A stretch of DNA of 64,000 nt from Paracentrotus lividus. Taxonomy: Eukaryota > Echinodermata > Echinoidea > Camarodonta > Echinidae. Of this stretch, positions 21,924 through 32,363 are shown piece by piece. The stretch's first letter is position 1, and every line of letters starts with the position of its first letter. The translations under genes and the position numbers were made by a program. The notes beneath the pieces are model-generated. The model ran no database searches. It worked only from the letters and a program-made list of their open reading frames with translations, and was not told the origin of the DNA. The stretch covers positions 14,346,512-14,410,511 of the forward strand of contig CALNVZ010003426.1 of NCBI GenBank assembly GCA_940671915.1, read 5' to 3'.

Positions 21924-22514
21924 TTTGAGTGGATAGTAAGATATCTATAACTGATGACACTTTGATGAACCAGCTGTGATCTAGAGTAGATAGTAAGATA
22001 TCTCTAACAGTAACATATCTCTAACTGATGACACTTTGATGAACCAGCTGTGATCTAGAGTAGTTAGTAAGATATCTCTAACTGGTGACACTTTGATAAG
22101 CCAGCTGTGATCTAGAGTCGATAGTCAGATATCTCTAACTGATGACACTTTGGTGAACCAGCTGTGATCTAGAGTAGATAGAAAGATATCTCTAACTGAT
22201 GACACTTTGATGAACCAGCTGTGATCTAGAATAGATAGTAAGATATCCCTCACTGATGACACTTTGATAAACCAGATGTGATCTAGAGTAGATAGTAAGA
22301 TATCTCTAACTGATGACACTTTGATAAACCAGCTGTAATCTAGAGTAGATAGTAAGATATCTCTAACTGATGACACTTTGATAAACCAGCTGTGATCTAG
22401 AGTAGATAGTAAGATATCTCTAACTGATGACACTTTGATAAACCAGCTGTGATCTAGAGTAGATAGTAAGATATCACTAACTGGTGACACTTTAATAAAC
22501 CAGCTGTGATCTAA
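21924..22514. repeat. 57-bp minisatellite, about 10 units
   Basis: The unit contains GAGTAGATAGTAAGATATCT, CTAACTGATGACACTTTGAT and AACCAGCTGTGATCTA. Because 57 is a multiple of three, a 19-residue periodic frame stays open on the minus strand; this is not a gene. Diverged units recur out to 27.4 kb. Confidence 0.95.
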
Positions 22515-22935
22515 ATATCTAACACATCCATGACTTTTGCATTAAATTTCACGGTTCGATGAACATAAGGTAAAATTTGCAAAACTGCATTTTTTTACAA
22601 TTTGTTTTTTATTTTAAGAATGATTGATTATGACGTAATATGTGAACTGGAAGAGTATTTTAAACAATATCCATCAATTCATGGTTGAATGAACACTTAA
22701 TAACAACAACAAAGGATATTTTCAAATTTCTCAGGTAAGTATTGTTCCATTTTGTGTAATAAAATCATTTTATCAAAATTCTTTTGTTAAATGTATGTCA
22801 AATTTTTTTTTTTCGAATGATGCTAGCGCATTTTATTCAAAATTCACGCTTTAATGAAGACGTGATACGTGAAAACTCGTGTTTTTTTTTTCGTTTGTGG
22901 ACTAAAACTCAAAATTATTGCTTTCTTTGGATAAT
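22515..22935. other. No gene recognised
   Basis: AT-rich sequence between the minisatellite and the LINE. Nothing specific seen. Confidence 0.5.
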
Positions 22936-24402
22936 TGGCATAGACCATCTTGGATAGTTCATTTGATTTGCAAAATTTGCAAAATCCTTTCCAGTCAGCA
23001 TACAGGGAAATGCATAGCGTGGAAAGTGCACTGATAAGGGTAAACAATGATGTATTGATTGGCATGGATAATGGAAATGTTTCTGGTTTAGTACTGCTTG
23101 ATCTCAGCAGTGCCTTTGACACTGTTGATCATTGCACTTTATCTGATAGATTAAAGGAAATAGGTATAAGTGGTGTAGTACTGAAGTGGTTTATGTCATA
23201 TCTATCCAGTAGATCACAAGAAGTTTGTATCCACACTGCTAGCTCAACTTCAGTTGGTATTGATTTTTCTGTTCCCCAAGGGTCTGTCTTAGGTCCACAA
23301 TTGTTCAATGTTTATACATTACCTATTCAGTATATCGTTAAGAAGCACAGTATGAATTATCATTATGTATGCAGATGATTTACAGCTTTATTTTAGTTGC
23401 AAACCTGTCCAGAACGAAATTGAAAAAAGTATGAAAAAGCTTGAAAAGTGTATAGCTGATGTTAGAAACTGGATGATCAAGAATCACCTTAAATTAAATG
23501 ATGCAAAAACAGAGTTCATTTTGCTTCGCAATAGCAGGCAGCTCAGTAAAATTGACATTCCCTATGTTCAAGTTGGTACTGCTCGTGTTTCCCCAGTAGA
23601 TCGGGCTAAGAATCTTGGAGTTGTTTTTGATTCTGCTATGTCACTTGAGACCCACATTTCAAATTGTGTTAAACGGGCTAATTGTAATCTCCGAAACATT
23701 AGGGCGATTAGCCAATTTCTCTCCCCTAAATCCACTGAGCAATTAGTACATGCTTTTGTTACTTCTCATCTTGACAATTGCAATTCATTACATTTTCGAT
23801 TACCCGCCAACCAAATTAACAAATTGCAAAAAGTTCAGAATGCTGCTGCTCGCCTTGTGAAAAACTCTAGAAGATCATCGCACATCACTCCTATCTAGAA
23901 ATCTCTCCACTGGCTCCCTGTCCAACAACGTGTAACCTACAAAATATTACTTTTGACCTATCGTGCACTTAATGATTTAGCTCCAGGATATATCTCATCT
24001 CTTCTATCACCCCACATTGCAGGTCGTTCTGGTTTGCGTTCAGCTAATAATGTTATGCTAAAAGAAATACGTATAATACCAAAAGAAATTGGGGGGATAG
24101 AGCATTTGCATCTGCAGCTCCTTTTTTGTGGAATAGGTTACCTCTTTCTATCCAAACAGCCAACACCCTTTCTTCTTTCAAAACAATGCTAAAAACTCAC
24201 CTGATGATGCTTCATGCATAGGTCCTACTAAAGATTTATTGATATCATTGTGTTCAGTAGGAGACTAATCTAAATTTTCATTTTAATCTTATTTTTGTTG
24301 AATTTATTATAATAATCTTAATTTTGTATGCGCCTTGAGCATCTCTAGAGATGGATATGTTGCGCGTTATAAATATTGTCATTATTATTATTATTATTTG
24401 AG
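22936..24402 (+). mobile_element. CR1/L2-like LINE, 5'-truncated
   Basis: Reverse transcriptase runs from FQSAYREMHSVESAL through YADDLQLY, and a CR1/L2-type C-terminus (LHWLPVQQRV..YKILLLTYRALN) follows. The 3' tail GCGCGTTATAAAT plus an ATT microsatellite (24378-24400) is the usual 3' end of such elements. The endonuclease and the first ORF are missing. It lies in the same stretch as the 57-bp minisatellite field. Exact 5' edge and target duplication were not resolved. Confidence 0.9.
22950..24222 (+). pseudogene. CR1/L2 LINE reverse transcriptase, disrupted
   Basis: The fragment begins just before the FQSAYR block (RT motif 1) and includes LLDLSSAFDTVDH, PQGSVLGPQLF, YADD (catalytic Asp pair near 23368-23376) and the thumb. 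A 4-bp TATG repeat directly before YADD (near 23364) shifts the frame. A TAG at 23896 interrupts ITPI-KSLHWLPV. A third shift in a G-run near 24090 precedes the true C-terminus WNRLPLSIQTANTLSSF, which stops at 24222. With three lesions the copy is dead but not ancient, since motifs are well kept. Confidence 0.88.
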
Positions 24403-25290
24403 TTTCACGAAAATTCCAGTGTTTTATGCTTCAGTGAACTGAAGATATTAGAAAAATATGCAAACAAGAAGAACATTCAGAGCTTTGGCCCCACTCTGTG
24501 CCTTATCAGATTCTCATTTTAGCGTTTTTTCCTGTTAGTTAGTACCACCCTGAAGGTGTTTGCCGAGTTTCGTGAAAAAAAAACTCTCCGTAGATTTATC
24601 AGAAATCATCAATGAAAACAAGCCGAATTTCAATTTTGTTAAAATTTTGGATTTCCTCTCCAGTGAAATTGTGTACAATCTCGAGGCAAAAATAAACCCC
24701 AAATCAACATGCCGGAAGTTCTTAACAAAACGGTGTTGAGGCAAAAACATTCTCCTGAAGACGGTGAGAACATGCTCACCGAAACGTCGAGATTGGGTAG
24801 GTCCTTTTCAGGACCACTCATACCCTCAAGAAAGATTACTTGGTGTACCGTGAAACCTTCAACTTCTAAAAACGGTGTTGAGTAATACATGTAATATCGT
24901 TTAACGGTTATGTTTATAATACACTCCTTGACTAACTTATGTGCGAAAATGAGATAAAACCGTTGCGTAATGCATGAATAAACACGCGTTAAACGCAAAA
25001 TTGTCATAACAAAAGTCACAAAAGTAACATTTAAAGTGTGCTCACTCGTCCATGACACGTCGGATAGTGCTCATGTTCTCACAAAATGTGTCGAAAATGT
25101 TGATGATAATATCCGATGTCAATTCTTTCAATAAAGTTGTAGATTCTACCATTTTTGGAGGCCTGAACATAATTCTTAAAATTGTGCTCACTCATCCATG
25201 AAAAATAGTGAAATGTATCGGGATTGGTGTTGGATGGTCAAATTTTGGATGATAAAACTACCACAACAATTAAACACAAGGTTGTGTATA
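24403..25290. other. No gene; possible Penelope-type tail
   Basis: Apart from the ribozyme-like motif at 24755-24788 nothing coding is recognised. The 139-residue minus-strand frame lacks any known domain. Confidence 0.4.
24755..24788 (+). ncRNA. Hammerhead-like motif
   Basis: CTGAAGA is followed by a 6-bp stem (GGTGAG / CTCACC) and then GAAACGTC. This matches the hammerhead core order CUGANGA, stem II, GAAA. One base (C24762) is unpaired between core and stem, unlike the canonical closing pair. Similar sequence is known at the ends of Penelope-like retroelements. Activity is unproven. Confidence 0.35.
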
Positions 25291-25460
25291 GAGTAGATAG
25301 TAAGATAATATGGCACTTTGATGAACCAACTGTGATCTAGAGTAGATCTAACGATATCTCTAACTGGTGACACTTTGATGAACCATCTGTGATATAGAGT
25401 AGATAGTAATATATTTCTTATTGGTAACATTTTTGTAAACCGCATGTTATCTAAAATTAA
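25291..25460. repeat. Diverged 57-bp minisatellite units
   Basis: About three units carrying GAGTAGATAGTAAGATA and ACTTTGATGAACCA, more diverged than the main array. They show that the array once extended this far or was duplicated. Confidence 0.8.
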
Positions 25461-25511
25461 GTAGTACATCATCAACGGGTTTTCGCTGGAAGACGAAGGG
25501 CGTATTATATA

Positions 25512-26570
25512 AACCCCTCACAAAAAGTTTCGCAAATCGACTTTGGGCTATGATAACTTTTCAGGTACGCTTTAGTTATTCCTAATATTCATACCAAAGG
25601 AGAGATAATTTATTCCCCTTTTTATTGATATCCTATTTGTAATGATTGTATCATGCTTCAATGCACAGAATATCAGAATATGGAGAAAAGTAAAAATTCG
25701 AATGTTGTAAAATGCATTTTTATTGATCACACTGAAGTTCCGCAACTTGACTTTAGGTCCTGATAACTTTGGGGATATTTTCTAATTTGTATTGAATTTA
25801 TAGCATTGTCAAGTTAATTTATTCCTCTCTTGATTGATACCTTATTTGTCATGGTGATGTCATGCCTGGGTCTCCAGAACCCCTGAATACCACCTGAATA
25901 CATGACAAAGCGAAAAATAATTTTCAGTTTAAATTTCTGTAACACAACTCTGAACCTTGATACATTTTAATGTGGGGATTTATTCATTGTCAATTTTTAT
26001 AGCATTAAAAAAGTTCATTTATTCTTCTTTTTACTGATACCCTATTTGCAATAGTAACGTCATGTTTGAAAGCACATAACTCACGAATATAATGCAAAGT
26101 AAAAAGTGAAAAGTTGCGAAATGCATTGTTATTACCCGCAACAGACAATACTACTCAAAATAGGCATTCAATTTGCAACATTTAACTTCTAACTTGTCCT
26201 AACATTCAGGTGTTCTGTCCATGCAGGAACAACACTATCGTTACAATTAGCGTGTCATTGAAAAGAGGAATAAATTATCTTGACAATGGTCTAAAGTTCA
26301 ATAAAAATTAGAAAATACCCCATAAGTTATCAGAGCCTTAAGTCGAGTTGCGGAACTTCGCTTTGATAAATGCATTTTGCAACATTTGACTTTTTACTTT
26401 TCTCCATATTCTGCTGTGCATTGAAGCATGACATAATATTTACAAGTAGGATATCAATAAAAAGGGGAATAAATTATATTTCCAATGGTATGAATATCAG
26501 CAATAACTAAAGCGTACCTGAAAAGTTATCATGGCCCAAAGTCTACTTGCGAAACTTTTTGTGAGGGGTT
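25512..26570. mobile_element. 1.06-kb palindromic TA-flanked element
   Basis: The termini AACCCCTCACAAAAAGTTTC and their complement are flanked by TA at 25510-25511 and 26571-26572. The arms pair over several hundred bases, with shared blocks such as CAGGTACGCTTTAGTTATT. Within each arm a related sub-block recurs (GATAACTTT..GG). There is no transposase frame. It fits a Tc1/mariner-type non-autonomous foldback. It sits within the minisatellite field. Confidence 0.88.
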
Positions 26571-26689
26571 TAGATGAAGAACGTCAATACAAAATACGGA
26601 AGGATCAGCACACCAGGGATCATCACTGTTTCGGACATCACACCTTTCCAGGCTAGCCGGTGCTGCGCTGAAATTCGAGATCTAGAGCA

Positions 26690-26930
26690 GAGAGTAAGAC
26701 ATCTCTAAATGATGACATATTTATAAATGACATGTGATTTAGAGTAGATAGTAAGATATCATTAACTACTGACACTTTGATGAACCAGCTGAGTTTTAGG
26801 GTAGATAGTAATATTTTGCTAACTGGTGACACTTTTATAAGACAGTGTTAAAAAAATTAATAAAAAAAAAAAAAAAAAAAAACTTTGTATAAACCACACG
26901 TGATCTAGAGTAGATAGTTATATTTGGTTG
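26690..26930. repeat. Diverged 57-bp minisatellite units
   Basis: Units with GAGTAGATAGTAAGATAT and GACACTTTGATGAACCAGCT lie at about 26690-26840. One more lies at 26880-26925, after a poly-A run near 26862-26882. Confidence 0.75.
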
Positions 26931-26984
26931 GCATTGGATTATTACTTCCTTACCTGACTATTAAGGAATCAATTAAATGCTTAT

Positions 26985-27150
26985 AAGTAAGCAAACCGGG
27001 GGCCTACGGCTTTAAGTCCTGTCCCAGAGACTTGGTTTGAGGGATTGAGGCCTTACCAAAGGGCACTAGCGCATTAATTTGGCTTTGAACTAGGGATCTC
27101 ACCGTTACGAGGCTATTGCTCCACCGACTGAGCTATGACGCCTCTTAATG
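26985..27150 (-). mobile_element. tRNA-derived SINE
   Basis: On the minus strand the head GGCGTCATAGCTCAGTCGG contains a good pol III A box (TAGCTCAGTCGG). GTTCAAAGCC about 45 bases on is a decayed B box. The body runs to the CCGTAGGCCCC region. It is a SINE rather than a tRNA gene because the acceptor and anticodon arms do not fold. Confidence 0.7.
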
Positions 27151-27164
27151 ATGACACCTTGGTA

Positions 27165-27445
27165 AACCTGATTTTATCTAAATATTTATAGTAAGATATC
27201 TCTTACTTTCGATATTTTGGGAATGCAGCAGTGATCTAGACTGTTCTAGATCAAACCTGTTTCTCAAAGAGTCATCAGTATAGAGATATCTTACTATCTA
27301 CTCTAGATTACAGCGGGTTTCTCAAATAATATTGTCACAGCTGGTTCATCAAAGTACCCCTATTGAGAGAAATCATCTTAATCCCAGCTGGTCCATCAAA
27401 GCACAACCAGTGAGAAATTTTGCACTATACTCTGGATGTTGTCAC
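27165..27445. repeat. Diverged minisatellite units in both orientations
   Basis: Plus-orientation units (about 27175-27240) are followed by reversed units (AGATATCTTACTATCTACTC near 27286, then CAGCTGGTTCATCAAAG). The inversion implies rearrangement within the old array. Confidence 0.7.
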
Positions 27446-27613
27446 AGGCAATTATGCTGATCTACGATTTGCAATACTTCCATCTTTCAGCGGAAGACTA
27501 AAAAAGGTTTTAGTCCGTAAGTCTTAGTTTTTACATTTTCTCACGTTGTAAGAGTTTTATGGGCACATGAACAGTGGCCTTTTGGCATATTTTATTGTCT
27601 CTGGTGGTCTCTA

Positions 27614-27890
27614 CACTGTTAGAACGCGGTTTAAAAATTTCGCTGTTTAAAAAAACTTCTGGTTTAAAAGTTAAATATTCTTGTTTAATATTTAAACATT
27701 GTTGTAGATGTGTTGGCTCAGTGGATAGAGCATCTGCCGTATAATCAAAAGGTCGTGAGTTCGATACCCGGCCGCGTTAACCAAAATAAAAGTTGGAGCG
27801 TTTTCATTTTTGGAGTGGAGCGTTAAACAATACTGTTGATATTTTAAACAACCATTAAACAACAGGTTGTTTAATTTTTTTCTAACAGTG
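27614..27890. mobile_element. TA-flanked MITE carrying a tRNA-like insert
   Basis: The tips CACTGTTAGAA and TTCTAACAGTG are flanked by TA at 27612-27613 and 27891-27892. Both arms are rich in GTTTAAAC-type words. The middle holds a tRNA-like unit (27709-27776). Either a SINE landed in a MITE or the MITE family carries the unit. Confidence 0.8.
27709..27776 (+). repeat. tRNA-like unit with A and B boxes
   Basis: TGGCTCAGTGGATAGAGC fits a pol III A box and D-arm. GAGTTCGATACC fits a B box 30-odd bases later. The acceptor stem does not pair, so it is a SINE head or tRNA pseudogene, not a working tRNA. Confidence 0.6.
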
Positions 27891-28130
27891 TAAAGCCGTC
27901 ATTAGGATTCGAATGGCTATAGTTCAATCTTTCTTCTTCCTGATGACACCTAAGCATTCGAAAGAGCCACGCAAGAAGTTTTTGAAATTAATGACTTGAA
28001 TTTGCACAGAATTAGTGATGGGCGGGATTTAAAAGTTTGCAAACTATCTTGCCATTTCTGTTATGTTCTTTGTTAAGTTTCAATCATAAAATCTTTCAGT
28101 GATAGTGAATACTTAGCATGTTGATACTTA

Positions 28131-28317
28131 GGGTGGTATCTCACTTCGCGGAGACGTCTCCGTCACGGAATCCTTTGTGCCACGTATAAAAGGTATTATA
28201 AACGTCTCCGAAACTTAGAAAATTGAGGAGAAAGAGGAGACTGTGGAGACTGACCTATGGCTAAACCATGTTGACAAGTCCGTCTTAATTTTGTTTCTGC
28301 GAAGTGAGATATCATCC
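28131..28317. mobile_element. Harbinger-like MITE, family GGGTGGTATCTCACTTCGCG
   Basis: The left tip GGGTGGTATCTCACTTCGCG is preceded by TTA. The right tip GCGAAGTGAGATATCATCC is followed by TGA. It is related to the better-kept copy at 32364-32663. It is non-coding, with internal GTCTCCG words. Confidence 0.75.
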
Positions 28318-29423
28318 TGAGGCTCGTCGCTTGCTGCGGGAATCCCCGCCTATACGCGTGTTTGGATATAGGCCTATTGCCTGGGCTGAATATTCTTGAA
28401 GGGCCCAAATATAGTTCCTATGAAAAGAGATATTGAAATTTAATTAGGCGTAGATCTAGGTAAAAATTGAATAAGCTTCGACTTTTGTTGTTTTGATCAC
28501 TGTCCCTTTTAACCCCTCTTTTTATTTCATCTTTTCTCCCTTCTCTTCCTCTTTTCCTCCAGTCTCTCCTCAGTTTTGTTATGTTTGTTTGTTGGGTTTG
28601 TTGGGTCTCTTATATCCTCGCCTAAAAAAAAAAAAAATAAAGTTTTTAAAAAAAAAATAAAAAATATGCAGTATATAAATAGAATCGATCATGGGAATTT
28701 GGTTATTATATTAGGCCTAATGGAAACGAAAGAAAGCAGTTATACTAATACATTAAGGAAAATAATCAAATGAAATTTGGTAGAATGTAGGGACATTTGT
28801 TCTGGTTAGGGGTACTTATAAACGTTGAACCTCTTTTCAGAATGCCATCGAAAGCAAATCTTCTTTTACATTCAAAGTAAAAAGGAACAAATACAATAAC
28901 AATGGCTTGGCGCCTGCGGCCCAGTGTGATTCCCCCAATTCTGCCCCCTTTTGAGATAGGAGGCCTATGATTTTGAAGCCCCTTTCACAATATTGCTTTA
29001 GCCCCATCTTACGTTGTAAACAGGTACAATAAACAAACGTTTTGCCATACATGTGCAATTTTCAATGCCATGGATGTCTCAGTACTGGGATATCTTGAAA
29101 CGAGGACTGTGACTGAGTACTTTTCTGCAGATAAGCAGATGGGAGCTGTCTAAATTACTTTCTAATCACCAGCATTGCTTTTAATTATTGCTTGGATTGG
29201 ATATTTGAGGTACGGTATGTTGATCGTGTTGTTTTTTTCTTGTCGCTGTAAATGAATAAGTGCTGCCATAGTCTATTAGAGTTGTGGACGTCGTAAGTTT
29301 ATATGTCGTGAATAGTGATGAGCATGATGAGCGTAGATTGAAATTGAGTTTGTGCACCTGTTGTAATGAATGGTGATTGATTGCGTACATGCTTTTCATT
29401 TCAGACTAAACCACCTTCTTTAA
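28318..29423. other. No gene recognised
   Basis: T-rich and A-rich stretches lie near 28510-28660. Short frames only. No inverted repeat was noted. Confidence 0.5.
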
Positions 29424-29728
29424 AAAAGCTGGTGTTTATTTTTTGGAGAAGGAGAAAATTAATTTTGACTCACAGTTAAATAATGTGAAATATTATATCA
29501 TATATTTTATAATAAAGAAAATTATATTAGTCTACTAGTACTTGAAATCTCATTTTAGACAGTTTCTTTATTTCACAATACTCAATAGGCCTAATTTATA
29601 AAACATGGAAAGTCGGGGAACCCGACACCAACTCAGCATTCACATGGAAAAACCATTGGGAATCAATTATCTTGTGTGGGTGATACACACAGATCATTAC
29701 GCACCGTTCATGCGGTAATCTCCACTGG

Positions 29729-30958
29729 CCAATACAGAATCAAGGCCTTCGAATCTGTCTTGGGGCTTTCCGCACTTCTCCCATGGAAAGCCTTTATGTG
29801 GAGGCTAATGAACCACCTTTGCATTTACGATACGAGAAACTTTCTCTTAGCTATGCGATTAAATTAAAAAATAACACATCAAACCCAACATATGATATTA
29901 CTTTCAGACCGCGACATGTTGGTTTTTATAACCTTAAACCATCTTCAATAAAATCTTTTGGACTTCGTATTCAAGGAGCTCTAATACACATACTAAATAA
30001 CACTAGTATTTCTCCTTTTCTAGTACCTAAAATACCACCTTGGATGATTTTCGAGCCAGTAATTGACCTTACATTAAAAACTTTCAAAAAGGGCTTCACT
30101 AGTGACCTTGTCTATTTAGATAAATTCGGTGAGATCAGGCATAAATACAGAAACTTCCAGGCTATCTATACCGATGGGTCAAAAGATGAGAATAAAGTTG
30201 GATCAGCCTGTATTAGCAACAATGTACAGGATCAGATTAGATTACCGGACAGTGCGTCTATATACACTGCAGAATTGTTGGCCTTGAAAATGGCCTTACA
30301 CATTGTTGAAAACACGAATAAAAGACACTTTGTAATTTTTACAGATTCCTTATCTAGTTTAATGGCTTTGCAGTGCAGAAACCTTAAACACCCCTTTGTT
30401 GTACAGTTACTAGAATCTCTATATAAACTTGATGTACTATGCAAAAAGGTGGTTTTCGCATGGATACCGAGCCATACAGGTATCAAAGGAAATGAAAAAG
30501 CTGACAAGTTAGCTAAAGAAGCTCTCAAATTAGAGGTAACTAAAATACAGATCCCATATACAGATCTAAAGTCGAAAATTAATATTTACATTAGAAGAAA
30601 ATGGCAAACGTCATGGGATTTAAACCCTGTCAATAAACTATACCAACACCAATCAGTAATCAAACCACATAATACAATCCCCTTAACTAAACGACGTGAT
30701 GATATTGTGTTGACCCGTGTTAGAATCGGTCATTCTCATTTGACCCATTTTTATTTGCTCGCAGCGGAGGAACTGCCCCGTTGTGTATCGTGTGATTGTG
30801 TTTTATCAGTTAAGCATATCCTTATTGAATGTGTTGAATTTAGCCACATACGTACTAATTTTTATGACGTACCGGATTTAAAAACGTTATTTTGTGACGT
30901 TTCACGCTCAAGAATTGTGGATTTCCTTAAAGAAATAAATCTTTTTCTCAGATTTTAA
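29729..30958 (+). CDS. LINE ORF2 C-terminus: RNase H and zinc knuckle
   Basis: The frame is open from the insertion edge. The conserved post-RT block (NQGLRICLGAFRTSP) precedes the first ATG at 29783. Numbering from that Met, a type I RNase H domain spans about residues 127-245, with Asp131 (YTDGS), Glu164 (TAELLAL), Asp188 (FTDSL), His231 (IPSHTG) and Asp241 (EKADKLA), so all catalytic positions are present. A Cys-rich knuckle (RCVSCDC...HILIEC) follows near the C-terminus. RNase H places it near the I, Nimb or R1-type LINE clades. Endonuclease and RT are lost by 5' truncation, so it is not autonomous. The stop is at 30956-30958. Confidence 0.92.
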   Translation, partial: PIQNQGLRICLGAFRTSPMESLYVEANEPPLHLRYEKLSLSYAIKLKNNTSNPTYDITFRPRHVGFYNLKPSSIKSFGLRIQGALIHILNNTSISPFLVPKIPPWMIFEPVIDLTLKTFKKGFTSDLVYLDKFGEIRHKYRNFQAIYTDGSKDENKVGSACISNNVQDQIRLPDSASIYTAELLALKMALHIVENTNKRHFVIFTDSLSSLMALQCRNLKHPFVVQLLESLYKLDVLCKKVVFAWIPSHTGIKGNEKADKLAKEALKLEVTKIQIPYTDLKSKINIYIRRKWQTSWDLNPVNKLYQHQSVIKPHNTIPLTKRRDDIVLTRVRIGHSHLTHFYLLAAEELPRCVSCDCVLSVKHILIECVEFSHIRTNFYDVPDLKTLFCDVSRSRIVDFLKEINLFLRF

Positions 30959-31250
30959 AAAAAATAACATTGAAGCTTATCAAAGCAGCTATGACAATTA
31001 TTAAGACATTAAAAATTAACTATAGTCTTTCGGAGGAGACTTTAAGCCGTCGGTCCCGTGTGATGGAGAGCAACCCCACTTGCACGTTAAAGAACCTGCT
31101 TTCCTATTCGAAAAGAGTAGGGAATTTTTTCCCGGGAAAGTAGCCACCCAACTAACTCAGTATATGCATTAAAGTAATATCTAGTTTGACACTTATATGA
31201 CACATTGTGTTGGTAGTGTCGTTAAACCCTAATCAATCCATCAATCAATC
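29729..31250 (+). mobile_element. 5'-truncated RNase H-bearing LINE with 12-bp target duplication
   Basis: AATCTCCACTGG occurs at 29717-29728 and 31251-31262, exactly bounding the insert. The 3' UTR includes GACTTTAAGCCGTCGGTCCC and GCACGTTAAAGAACC. It ends in a TCAA-type microsatellite instead of poly-A. The reading frame is open from the truncation point to its stop. A perfect duplication plus an intact frame implies a young insertion. Confidence 0.95.
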
Positions 31251-31509
31251 AATCTCCACTGGCGAGCGGGCATCACAGCAATATAAAAACGTCTAAAAGT
31301 AAAACGACCATTACATTATGTTTGTTTCAAACAGTTTTACTGAAATTCAATGGAATGGAAATCATGAAAGGAATATCACAAGATCTCTCACACAGCAATG
31401 TGGACAACATGAGACTATTTTTGATCGGTTTTATGCCCATTCCTTTTTTATTACCAAAACTGTAGGCGTACACCAGCTTTAACCACGTACAGTAGGGCAG
31501 CTATTATAT

Positions 31510-32360
31510 CATGACATATAAAAAGCCTTTTCAACCTACACTGAGGACTATTTTGCTGGTTCATGATTTCACTCTCTTTGAAATTTTTGTAGTGGTCTCT
31601 CTTTTGAATGTTTTTATTTTTTTTCTCTTCTTCCTTATGTTTTCATGTTTTTTCTCTTTTTCCTTTATCATGTTAATAAGGTTATTCATTGTTTATCTCT
31701 CTTTTCTTATAAATCTTATTCATATTTTGCAATATTTCCTTTGGCTATTCATTGTTTTTCTCTCCTTCCTTTAATAAGTTATCCATTGTTCATGTATATT
31801 TCCTTACTTATGTTATTCATTAAAAAAAAAATGTCCTGTGTTATTCATTTTTTTTTCTAAGTTCCTCATTTTATTCATTGTCTTGAAATATTGTATGTGT
31901 TATTTTTGCTTTTTACTCTCCTTCCTTGTATTGATTTTTCTCTTATTACGTCATCTATTGTTTTTCAATAGGCCTACTTGTATACTATGTTTGTTGTTTT
32001 TCTTTCTTTCTTTTGAAAATGTTACTCATTGTTATTCTCTTTTTCCTTATTGTTCCTGTCCTTATAATATTCATTGTTTTCTCTCTCTTTTCTTATAATG
32101 TTATTCATTTTTTTGGTAATATTTCCATGTTATTCATTATTTTCTTATTAAAGTTCCTCATGTAATTTTTTTTAAATTTTTTTTTTTACATCCTTAGTTT
32201 TGTATGTTATGTTATTCATGATTATTTTTCTCTTTTTCCTTATTTAATTAATTGTTTTTCTCTCTTGTCTTATATTATTTTTTTTCTTTTAATATTTCCA
32301 AATGTTATTCATTGTTTTTCTGGAGCTCTATCATGTTATTCATTGCCCCTCTCTCTTTCC
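31510..32360. repeat. T/C-rich degenerate minisatellite
   Basis: Irregular units of roughly 40-45 bp resemble TTATTCATTGTTTTTCTCTC plus TTTTCCTTA. Long hydrophobic frames here are due to composition. It may be a reversed, decayed relative of the purine-rich satellite at 38.1-39.5 kb, but this is not certain. Confidence 0.7.
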
Positions 32361-32363
32361 TTA

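Larger units (their letters stand above)
29424..31478 (+). mobile_element. TTAA-flanked element (Kolobok-like), copy 2, hosting a LINE
   Basis: The left edge is TTAA-AAA-AGCTGGTG and the right edge is CACCAGCT-TTAA (TTAA at 31479-31482). Without the LINE insert it is about 520 bp and aligns with both ends of copy 1 (10825-11899). Shared blocks include CACAAGATCTCTCACACA-type sequence and CAATGTGGACAACATGAGAC. The THAP-bearing middle of copy 1 is absent. It preserves the empty site for the MITE at 11601. Confidence 0.85.

Noticed and set aside
21537-21950. 137-codon hydrophobic plus-strand frame
   Set aside because: T-rich low-complexity DNA gives Phe/Leu/Tyr-rich peptides by composition.
22125-22490. 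121-codon minus-strand frame of 19-residue repeats
   Set aside because: The 57-bp minisatellite unit is a multiple of three and has no stop in this frame; not a gene.
21924-22514. Regularly spaced repeats suggesting a CRISPR array
   Set aside because: Units are contiguous diverged copies with no unique spacers, in a eukaryotic genome.
27709-27776. Possible functional tRNA gene
   Set aside because: A and B boxes are present, but the acceptor stem does not pair and no proper anticodon arm forms.
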